In this document: in pieces, positions 12,101 through 24,100 of the stretch | Numbering within the stretch: position 1 is the first letter of the stretch | How the letters are laid out: the number at the start of each line of letters is the position of its first letter | From: Branchinecta lynchi | Taxonomy: Eukaryota > Arthropoda > Branchiopoda > Anostraca > Branchinectidae | Direction of reading: 5' to 3' | NCBI GenBank assembly: GCA_023053575.1 | Contig: JAKZAP010000009.1 | Coordinates: forward strand, 13,249,869 to 13,313,868 | DNA length: 64,000 bases | The notes under the pieces: generated by a model | The model's database searches: none | Seen by the model: only the letters and a program-made list of their open reading frames with translations | Told to the model about the DNA's origin: nothing | Program-made: the position numbers and the translations under genes

Positions 12101-15100
12101 AATTACGGAAGCAGTTTGCACTGGCATTATGATGTGATGTAGATTTATTATCAGCCACAACTGTACAAAAATACAATAGGGGGCAGAGCACGAGAAAAGA
12201 GAAAAAATAAGACCAAAGATTTCGATGGGATCCCAAAATTTTAATATTTGCTCCCGAAATATTCGGTCTTCAACAGACTTCTTAAACATTTTTACTTTTA
12301 AAATTTACAAACAGGTTAAGGCCAACGGCAATAATCAGAGAAGAACAAGTCCGTATTTGACAGAGCAAACCGGATACGCCAGCTGAATTTCAACAAGTTC
12401 AGATGTATTCAGATATCCGTTTTGCGCTGTCAAATATTCAGATACGGATTCAGCATATGGTTTACCCTATAGCCTACGTCGTATCTCCTTCCTTCCTTAC
12501 TTCTGCCCAACTTCCGGTTTCGGCCGCATTCCAGACAAACTACTTGACTGGCAAAAACTAAAGCTAAAAAACGAGTTCAGCATTTCTCCTCTCCTTACCC
12601 CTACATACAACCTCTAATCAACTTCAGATAAACTTTTGCTTTTAAAGGATGCCTGAATGAAGAGTACCAAGTATCGTCCCTATCTGTATGACGTCCGTTA
12701 ACATTGCCTGCAGAAAACCCGATCCAAATACGAATACCGTTTCCAAGCTATGATTTTTGCTCCATTTTGCATCTGTCCTTATTTCAGTACCGAGCAATTT
12801 TAGAAATGAACAAATGTCTCCAATCAACCCTTCTTCTGGAATATTTTTTAACCAGATAAGCCCAAACGTATATCTAGAAGAAATTTCAATACGGTCCGGC
12901 CAGCGCTGTACAAGATTTGAATGAATTGCGCTTTTTGTCTTGGAGTCTGCATGTGCAAACCTCCGGAAACAATCATCCCTATTTTGAAAACGTCACGCTC
13001 AGGAGAAGAATGCTCTCCGTGTCCAAATCTGTAAATGCATTCTCCATGGTGTGTTCAAGTGTGGTTTCATTGTTCAGGTGTCCTTTAACACATTTTCCGA
13101 TTTCAGCCGGATTCCGAGCGATCTATACATCCGGTGAGAAAATGATTATCAAATGCGAATTCAGCAAGTCTTCTTACCCGCAAATCGAACATCTTATCAA
13201 ATTTAAATAAAACTTTTACTTTTAACAAATTCTCCGGTTTAGGCCGTATTCCGGTCGAACTAATTGTCCAGCAAGAACATACATTTCATATTCGGACTCA
13301 GCACGTCTCCTTGCCCTAAATCGAACCTCTAATCAACTTCATATTTAACTTTTACTTTTCACAAATTTTCCGGTTTTCACCAGATTCCGGGTGTACTATT
13401 TGTCCGGCGAGAAAATAAGTTTCATATTCGAATCCAGCATGTCTTCTTACCCCTAAATAAAGTATCTCAATGGCTTTCAAAAAGTATTTGCGTTGCTCCT
13501 TAATTTGAAACCCCTCCCCCACCCTCGAATATAGGGCTACAGAGCCCATCTTTGAACCTGACTTGTACTTTGATCCAAAGGATCCTCCCACCAAGTTTCG
13601 TCAAAATATCTCAATCCCTTCGAGAGTTATCGTGCGGACAGACGGACAACTTTTGCGATGTCATAGGTATCCCTCCACTTACGTTTTGGGATCCCAAAAA
13701 TCCGCAGAATACAGTTTAACACGAATATTTCGGATTCACTACACTCAACATTCAACTATTTCGTATAATTTCCAAGTCACCTATGCGGTGATCTGAGTCC
13801 GGAACTTATTTTTCAAATTAACAAGTGTCATAGGAACAGCAACAGCCGGGTCTATGAGACTAAATCTTTTAATCACATACTGCTTACTGGACCACGGCGG
13901 TAAAGCAAATACTTCGCATACTTCAAGTTTAACCGAATAGGGCTGGGATGGGACAATCTAGTTAACCATCACTTATTCACTTAAATTAACTTGACGACCC
14001 GCTGAAAATGCATTGCCCAAATAGTGTAATTTCCGTGTGATTAGTGGTAGCTGTTTGCGCTTGTATTTTGTTGTGTGCCTCACGAGAAAGATTTGTATTT
14101 TTTTTTTGTTCAGGCATAAGCAATCTTCACCAAGCTCACCACTGCCTACTGAAAAGCCGCGTTTGTCTAAAAATTTACAGCGTCATAGTAGAATTTACGT
14201 TGCGGGAACGAATGCAGATATGCTGAACGTCATAACTAGAGCAGCTTGTGGAAAATAAGAAAATCCCTTGGGCAGAATCCAAATAATTCAGTGTATTCAA
14301 TTAAATGACAAAAAAATAAGTTGGCTTTCCAATTAAAATTTAAAGTAAATCATACGCAGCCTTTTCTAATCTGTCTGGGTACGAAGGGGTCCTTGAAAAA
14401 CTGACAATGAAGCGAGGGGGGACAAACACAAAATAGTCCGCTTGGAGCGTTAAACCACAACTACCGCAGGTCCTTTAGGCTTACTTGAATAAATCCAAAG
14501 GGAAACTCTGGTCCGGTGTGTCCAAGTGACGCAAAATTCCAGTTTCTTCTCCAGTCGTCTATCATAGACGGGAAGGTGCAATCGTAGTTTCCCCCTCCAA
14601 CATTTGATTCACCTTGATACCAGATGGCTCCGGTGATTGCCATTTTTGTCATGGGGTAAATCATCGCGTTCCAAAGGGCGCTTGCTTCGTTGGCACCTGG
14701 AAAACACACATTATAAAGATACCAAATCAATAAGTTTATTAACAGATCTAAATCGCACAAGACGTGCCCATTTGGAGTATTTGAAAAACAATAAAAGAAG
14801 AAGAAAGAAAAAGTTCAGACTACACTTAATTAAAAAACAAAATACTAAACAATAGAAATACTGTAAAGGCTACCTGAAAGGGTTCAGCCTTTGTCTATCA
14901 AGCCCAACGCAATTCTATTTACAGCTTAAATCTTTTCGTTGATTGCATGGATTGCAAGTCGACTCAGGGGCGACATCGTCATAGCATAGTCATAGGCGAC
15001 ATCGTCATAGCTCCGTTTTTTGCCGTCATCCAGTTAACTGACCTTTAAGATTTCCCACTATAAGTCGTTTTCTTCCTTCGGATAGCCGACCTAAGTTTTT

Positions 15101-18100
15101 ATAAGCTGTTTTTTTGGCTCCGTTAGTCGGTCGGTTAACCGACCTGTGGACAGAGGCGGGAGCTCCGTCCACCCGACCTACGCTCGTCGCACGGCGCGAA
15201 ATTCAAAATTCTCATTGGAGAGATAGGCGGCGGCGACGGGAAGACGCCATTTTTCTTATAAGCCGTTTTTTAGAGCTCAGTCGGCTTAGAGCTCAGTCAA
15301 TAGTGGCAAATAGGTAGGTAACCGATGGAGAAATGGCAGAAAACTCAACTAACTTGGTGAAGGCCTTCCCTCTTTTCCAGATGTTAGGCACAGAAGCTCA
15401 ATCTTGAGTCACAGAACCAGTTGCTGGCTGGGCCGCATATGAGGCTGTTGCTCCCAAAGCTGCTGTTAGGGACGTTGCTATTTGGCACTTTTCCCCGGTT
15501 TCATGTTTGTAGTGTGCTGTTGTTAATTTTCTTTGTTTATTGTTTGAAAATTTGTATGTCACTTATTAGCCGTCGACTGAGTTAAATAAAGATAAAATAG
15601 CAAAGGCCTTCTAATCATTGAAATTCGACAGCGGTGAGCATCGATAGAAACAAGACCAAAGGTTTCGACGGGATCCCCAAAAAATAATATTTGATCAAGA
15701 CAATTGGGTCTTGTAGATATCCGTTCTTCGCCAGACTCCTTGAACATTTTTACTATCAAATTCACAAACAGATTAAAAAATCAGAACTTGCTGCATTACT
15801 TTTGCCAAATTTCCGGTTTCGGCTGGATTCCGGTCGAACTACTTGTCCGACAAATGAAAAATAAAGCTCAGAAGCAAATTCAGCATATCCCCTTAACCTT
15901 ATATCGGACCTCTAATCAACTTTAGATAAAACTTTAACTTCGGTTTCAGTTTCATTCCTGGCGAACTAGATGTTCGGGTAGAAAATGATTGTCGTATACG
16001 GATTCAGCATGTCTTGTTATCCTTGAATCGAACATCTAATCAACTTCAGATAAAACTTTTACTTTTAACAAATTTTCCGTTTTTGGCAGGATTTCGGGTG
16101 AACTATTTGTCCGGTGAGAAAATGATTTTCACATGCTGATTCACCATGTGACCTTACCACTAAATCGAATCTATAATCAACTTCAGATAAAACTTCTAAT
16201 TTCAACAAATTTTCCGGGTTCAGCCGGATTCCGGGCGAATTATATGTCCGGATAGAAAACGATTGTCATGTACGGATTCAGCATGTCTTCTTCCCACTAA
16301 ATCGAACATATAATCAACTCCAAATGGAACTTTTACTTATAAGAAATTTTCCGCTTTTTGCCGGATTCCATGCAAACTAGCGAGAAAAAATTTCATATTC
16401 GTGTTCATATTCTTCCTACCCCTGAATCGACTATCTCATCAGCTGTTGAAAAATATTTTGTTTGCCCCTCAATCTGAACCCCCTCCCCCACCCTAAATGT
16501 AGGGCTACAGAACCCATCTACGAACTCAACCTGTCCCTTGACCAAAAGAATCCTCACACCAAGTTTCATCAAAATATCTCATTCCCTTCGAGAGTTATTG
16601 TGCTCACAGACGGACGGACAGACGGACAACTTTTACGAAGTCAAAGGTGTCCCTCCACTTACGTTTTGGGATCCCAAAAACCGTTACCTGGGTTTGGGTT
16701 AGGAGACTCGACGATCCCACAAGAAGCCAGTGCGGCAGCGGATGACCAAGCTTCCACGCGAGTTCCGCCCCATGAACTAGAGATGGCACCAATTGGCTTG
16801 CCAATGACTTTCTGCAGCTCGCGTGCGTGTAGGAAGCAAAGAGAAGAGGTACGACCAAACGTATTTGTATCAGTTTCTGAAAAGAAAAAAGAGGCTTTGA
16901 AGACCCCTCTTACTTATTCTACCTTTTATGTAACCCGTAGCTCCCTTATCGAATTATAAGTTTCAGAAAAAAACACTTTTCGTTATTGTTTCGTTTGGTA
17001 CCTACGATTTTGTAGCATTTTTACTGCCGAGCTGAGTTTTGCCATTCACGCAACACAAACTTCGCCGAAAGCGTCAAGGTCCGCCAATAACTCTTTCACA
17101 CGTAAGGAAATGAGAATTGGTGCGCCATGAGGTCCACCTTGTACTTTTATTGAGACTTCTTTTCTTTTGCTTGATTTCCCACTTTTTAACCAAGCTGGAG
17201 CGCACAGTTTTGAAGCACATCTCGTATTATACTAATTACTGTTTATGTTCCAATTTTCAAAATTATTTGAATACTGTAAACTATATAGGCTCTGCTTATA
17301 ACAAATTATCGACGGTTTTGGTTTTAGCGGAAATAAGGGACTGGAGAGGTTCCTGAAGAAAGCTAAGGAACATCCAATTCTTCTGAATCTGGTTGATGTT
17401 ATTTGCATTAGCTGTTGTGGTATCGATATACTTGTTCAGTTATGGGCCGATTGGCTTTGTTTTGGAATCGCAAACCATATCATTAGCCTGCAGCAATCAC
17501 CCGTGTGCTGCACAGCCAACAGCAGGACCAACTGGTAAGGCGAGGTCTGAAGGCCTGCAGCCTTTTGTCTCGTGAAAACGGTCTTGAGTTAATTTAAGGT
17601 AAGTAAAAAAATACAACAAGAGCTGAAAGTTCACATGGCACTTTTGGCATGTCCAGCCAACCAAGTGTCATCCTGAGGGTTCGGCGATTAGGCGTGTCGC
17701 AAGACTTGCAACAGTAGTTAGCGTGTCTGCAGCTAAGGCTCGAGTTGTCAAGGCTACTCTCTTCGCCCCCCCCCCCCAATAACCATCTATGGCCGGACCC
17801 AACCCGGATCTTGAAATCCGGATGAAACTTCTTTGGCTGTGTAGTTGTATGGTAGTTGTACAAAAAAGTTGCATGTACTGATATGTAGTAGTATGGAATA
17901 CTTTGATTTAACATGCCTCCGACTGGGTTAATCTTAAGTAGTAGTATCCGATATCCAAACAATGTTTACAACGGGTATACGTCAGCTACCATTCTTCATC
18001 AGCGATATTTCGGCCCTTCTTGGCAAGGGTCCTCGTCGGGCTGTCAATCCTCTGGGTGAATGTCGACGTTCACCCAGAGGATTGACAGCCTGACGAGGAC

Positions 18101-21100
18101 CCTTGCCAAGAAGGGCCGAAATATCGCTGATGAAGAATCGTAGCTGACGTATCTCCGTTGTAAACATTGTTTGAATAAATGTTTCAAAGTCAGCTGGGGC
18201 TCAAAGAGTATTTAGTATCCGATAGCATACAATCTTGCTGTAGTAGCATCCAGTTTGCTAGTAGTAGCATGCGGTGGCAACAGTTACTACTGCGTTACTA
18301 CTGCGGCAACAGTTACCATACCACTAATTCTCGAAAGATTTTCATCGGGATTCAGGTATAGGGCTTTTGGCATGTCCAGCCAACCAAGTTTCATCCTGAG
18401 GGTTCGGCGATTAGGCGTGTCGCAAGATCTATGGGATCATGACCCGGCTGCAGGTCCCTGTTCAACAAATTTTCGGTAACCAGTCTATTACGCGATTAGT
18501 GATGATTTAAGTGAAATTACAAAACCAACTATTCAAATTTTATTTTTAGTATGTTAAAGCAGGGTTAGACCTATAGTGTTTTTGGGTAGATTGCTCCGAC
18601 ACTAGAGCATCATTCCCCATGTCTTCGAGGAAGGGCATAATATCCCCATGCATGATAACTTAACTAAAATTGATTCTACAAAATCCCTTGAAAGTATAAA
18701 AAAACAGCTCTCTCAAATTCTCATTAACAAGTTTAAGAATGGATAATTAACAGTTAGAGATTGGTTGTTTTTTATGTTTATTTGTGTGTTTTCCTCTAGT
18801 GATACTGGTTTTCAGTCACCCATCCTTCATTTTTGTTGTTGTTTTTGTTTGGAATGATTTCGCTTCGTGCTGGCGTTGTCGTGCGGTGATCTTTCTACTC
18901 AGCGTTGGGTCGATTTCGTTTTATTGATTTTCTTTTATGGAAAGGTCTGAACCATTTGATGATTTTCTTCTCTCCGGTTCAAACCCTGAAATAATTGTAA
19001 GTGCAGAGTATTGTATTGTTAATATTTATGTATTATATAAAGTAAGAATAAAAAAACCTTGAAACCTTGAACCTTTTTATACGGGTACTTTCCCCTTACA
19101 CCACGGAATGTCACAACTCCCTGCCACATCACGTTGTAGCTCTCGCCTCGTTGAGCCTTAAGCTGAGCGTATGTTAGCAAGAATGGTTCCATGCACCGGT
19201 CCTCAGCGCAGGACTTTCGATGCGTTTTTGCAGATACCAAGGTATCTGTTACCACGGTAACTGAATCTGCAATTAGTCGTTTTTGTAGTTACCGTGGTGT
19301 CTGATTCACGGTTGCTCTGACAAAAAGACTATTGCCTAAATTACACTCTTCCCAAAAGAAAAACTGACATCCAGTTACATCACCAAGTGCTAAACTTTTT
19401 TCTCACCAATTTGTCAAAATTTGATGAAAGTGAGAATTTCTTAGGTACCACGATCAGATACCACGGTCGGACCGTGGTATCTGAATATCAGATACCAAGA
19501 TGACTGGTCAGATACGATGATAACTGCAAAAACGCCTTATGACCGTGGTATCAGATACCACGATAACTGCGACAACGACTTCAAACTGCGGTATTAGATA
19601 CCATGGTATCTGCAAAAACGCAAATTTTATTGTGCCAGAAAAAAAAAGTAAACTTACCTGGCGATCTCCACGTGATCCCAACCGCTGGAATATCATTCAG
19701 CTGCACATCTGAGGTAACCTTCTGAACCAACATCACTCGGATGTCTGGGTAATTGACCGCATCGGCGATCTCCTCCGTTGCGTTGTAGATCTCCACCATG
19801 CCAAATTCCATGTTACTCTGACCACTACAAATCCAAACTTCGCCGAAAAGAACATTCTCCAGTGTTACGGTTTCGTCTCCCTGTGAGACGGTGATGGTGT
19901 GGGGGCCACCCGCTGGGTACGGAGGGATTGGGATGATGAACTGCTCGTCTAGAAGAGAAGAACAAGTCCTGGACTGAATTTTCTAACTAAATCCTCCCCT
20001 AAACCAACGAAACCCTTCGTTAAACATTTAAGGAGGGTTTTCGCGAGCTGGAAAGCAAGGTCGGAATCACTTTCCAATGGTCTTCGCGCTACTTCGGAAA
20101 GTTGTCGAACTTTCCAACCCGGTTTTCGCGCTTAGGAAACCGAAGCAGCTTTCCCGGAGAGTGATTTCATGAGGTTAGTGGAAAGCTCCTCGGAAAGTTG
20201 AATGTTTCGGCGGGAATTTCAAAGGTGTGAAGAAAAAAACAGTGCAAGTGTCGCTAATAAATAAAATAAGTGGCAATTGTAATTAAGATGACTTCGATGG
20301 AATATATGAGAATAAAAAAAAACGTTAAATGAACCATATTTTGTCGAAAAAGTTTGTAATTCAATATTTTCTCGGCGATATCAGCTTTCCCTGCCTTTTC
20401 GCGATCAATCCAGCGGGAAAGTGGAAAGTTATTCCAGGAATCGCTTTCTCGCAGTTTTCGCGATGCGCTTCGCTCGTCGGCAAATGATTCCGAGATCTCG
20501 GGAAAACCCTTCTTTAGGGTGTGTTCCACCCTACTTACCGTAGTTAGTACGCTATTCTGGCTTTTTACCGTTAAGGCTGGAGCGATTTTTCTCTTTTCCA
20601 GCAGAAAACCATACGTCGGGGGAATCCGACCGATCACGTTACAGAGATGCGTAGTTACCACGTTTAGTACGCTCCCGAGCATGGTAAGGAAATGGTTACT
20701 ATTTCGAGAAGGTTGGAACGGTCGGCGTAGTAGCTTTTTACACTGTTGGAATGAAAATAGTAACTAATAGTTACTATCGTTCAAAGTGAGCACGCTCTTA
20801 GGATACTCCTGCTACAAACTTCAGCTAACGGTTCAAGTTTAACCGAAAAGGCTGAGATAGGACAACCCGGTTGGCCGACACTTATTCACTTAAAGAGTTC
20901 AAGTTCAAGTTTTTAATTTTACACAAAAATATTATATCACTTATAATATATCACTTAAAGAGGCTTGAAGACCCGATGAAAATGCATTACTTCACTGCTC
21001 TGCTTTTCACGAATAATCAGCTTTCCCATGGTTGAAATTTCCCTATTGGATTTGTGGCACCTACGTGCGGTGTATGCTTGACGAAAGCGATCAAAAAGTG

Positions 21101-24100
21101 AGTGTTCGCGCAGTGAGTTCACCTTCGGCAAGCTGATCACCGGCCACTAAAAAGCCGCGTTTGTATTAAGATTCAAATTTTCCGCGCCATAGTAGAATTC
21201 TGCATTGTGAGGATGGCAGTAGATATTCTGAACGTCACCTCAGAGCAAATAGTGAGAAATACAAAAAAATCCCTTAACGCGATCCAAATAAGTAAGTGCA
21301 CTCAGTTAAATGACACAAAAATAAGTTAGCTTTTCAGTTCAAATTTAAATCACAAGTCACAGTAGATACACTTTATATTGCAGCAAGAATCAATAAGCCA
21401 ATGGAACTTCCATCTTGGGTCCCATGCAGCGACTACGGATACTCCGACAAAACCGATCTGAGCTAGAGCTAGAGGTATTTGCTGAGCTTTGATTTGCTAC
21501 CTGTCTACTTCCCTCTTCGCCGTGCGCATACTAGAGGAATGAGTGCAGGAGGCACTCTGACCACCTCTGCAGCGGGTCCAGAGAACCAATCGGCTTTTAC
21601 TTTGGACATTTCTTCTTCGGGACTTTCCTGCGATATAGCTGTTTATAAAGTTCACCAATTGTGATGTTCCGCGTTAGCTCCTACGCATAGCTCGTTTGCA
21701 TCGGGCAGGGTATAGGAATTAATTCGACTCATGGTCGTATTACAGAGATAGGGAGACGAAGGTTCTGGTGCTTATTTGTTCTTAGGGGTATTTGGTAGAT
21801 AGCAGGTTATATTATACAGGTCAGATTATATTAGGTTTTTCTTAAATTAATAGGGTAGGCTACGCAGTTGTGTTCGTTAAGATGAAACTATTAACAAGAA
21901 CAGAATATACGAATTTTTATTCTCCACAGCGCTTGTTTAACGTATTGGTAGTTTAGTGTCACAAATTAAAAAACTTGAACTTGAACATTCTTGACGCCTT
22001 TATTTTTTAAACAGAGACCCATATCGGCCATTTTTTGGCCGCAAGCAACTCATTTCGCTTTGATGAAGAACACGATCTAACAAAAAAGATAACTCTTCAG
22101 TTAACCTTTAAGCATTCTTTTTTTAAATTTAATATGTTAGGAAGCTCCCAGATATATACCTCGGGTATGAATCGATTCTGGATTGCCACGAGGTTTAATC
22201 TATTTATTTGTAATATTGAATTTTTGCGTGTTTTTTTGTTTTTTTTATAGTTGTTTATGTATAAATATGGTACTGCATTTATTTTTTTCCCTTTTCTTTT
22301 TTGTTCCCAATATAATTATGCTAAGTGATTAAATTATTGAGTCCTGCTACAAACAAATCTGTATAGATTTTCACGTGGCAGGTCTGTTATGAAATTGATT
22401 TTTTTTTGTGAAATTCCATTATATATTATTATAATATATATCTATTTATAATATTATATACGATTATATATAATATATCTCTCTCTCTGGCACGGATTTC
22501 GACTTTATGATTGGCTGATCCCAATAAACTATCGGTACGAACAGGATCTTATGCTTGGACATACGATAAGGTTTTCCTTGCAAGATTTTCTGCACCGGCA
22601 AGCGTTGAAAAATCTCAACTTTTGCGTGGCCGAAATCTCAACGATGGTGGCGAAAATCCCAATAAGCGACCACGCAAGTTGATCGTCAGTCTGAACCTAA
22701 AAGTCTTGAGTTTTTTAAGTGTGGGTGGTCGAGATCAAAAGAAACACTAAATGGCAACTTACTGATATCAACAGTCCCGAAGGCCGCATCCACGCCATCT
22801 ACTTTAATAGTCACTACCTGTCCTGGTGTACCGAATCCGAAGATATTTGCTTGTCTCGGATAGTCCAATAGGACCATGTTGCTGCCGAAAACTTTGCTGA
22901 GCTGAAATCCGGCTCCTATAAAACAAAACAAAATTAGAAACTTAAAAAGTTTAACCAAAAAGGTAAGATACGACAATCTAGTTATCCACCACTCTGACTT
23001 CACTTCAAGACCAGATGAAAATGCGATACTTCATTGCTCCGCTATTCCCGAGCAGTCGATTTTCATATTGTGAATTTTCCCTTTCGTACCTCTATCCTTG
23101 AACATCTACTACAACGAGGAAGGATCCAAGAAAAAAAAATTATATATACATATAAGAAGAATACTAACAACGGCAGATTGCCACTTTGATGCCTTTAGAT
23201 TGCCTAACCCCAATCAGCCCATCACTAGACTAAAAACTGAAAAAAAAGATCGGCTTCAAATTACCCCGCCCCTAGTTGACTCGTCTGACCGATATTTATC
23301 ATCATTCGTGCCTTATTTTATTTCTCATTTTAACTCTTGATACTTGATTATTTCCCATTTTAGTTCTTGCTGCGTGACATGTTTATAATGTGTAGGCCTA
23401 TTCATTATTATCATGTACTGTATATATTGTCCATCAATGTTTTGACATGTGCTACGTCATGACGATCCTCTGCTAGCCATACTATGTTGTGCTATTATGG
23501 AAATAAAGGTCATATTATTATTATTTTTATCTTTACAACATCTAATATCGTCCGATATCTATACTGGGCTGATATTTGATTCCACAGCCATGAATCTGAC
23601 CTTGGTCGGAGGACAGTCCAGGAAAAGCACGTTCGTTCTATTTAAATTTAGCAGTTCAGCTGTGAAGCCGGTCTCGCCGAGAGGCCGTCCATATTCTCTA
23701 CTACAGCCTTTTTGTGGAAAAGTTGAAAACCCTTCAAGTGAGTCAAAATAAATCGAAAAAATAAGATACAAAAATAAGCTGGCTTTTCAGTTGACCTACC
23801 CCAATGCTATAGGTTATTGTAATTTACCATAATGGCACTTGACAGTAGTACGTGGCTCGATCGTTTTTTTTCCGAGAGCTCTCAGTCTCCCGACTACTGT
23901 TTCCGGATAATCACATCGTAGCCTACAAGACGAGGAGGTACACGCAAATGTTCTGACTCTCTCATCTGGAGTCGCCAACAGTGGATAGAATGATACAAGA
24001 GCCCACCGTTATTTCGTTAATCACTCGATTTTAATCCCAAAAGAACGTGTCCGAAAGCTTTTTGGTGCTGTAATGATAATGATGCATTTACTTTTCTTTT

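Noticed and set aside
12917..13210. 97-codon plus frame and its relative on the minus strand at 53041-53379
   Set aside because: Both fall in the same TTAA element in opposite orientations; non-coding repeat sequence.
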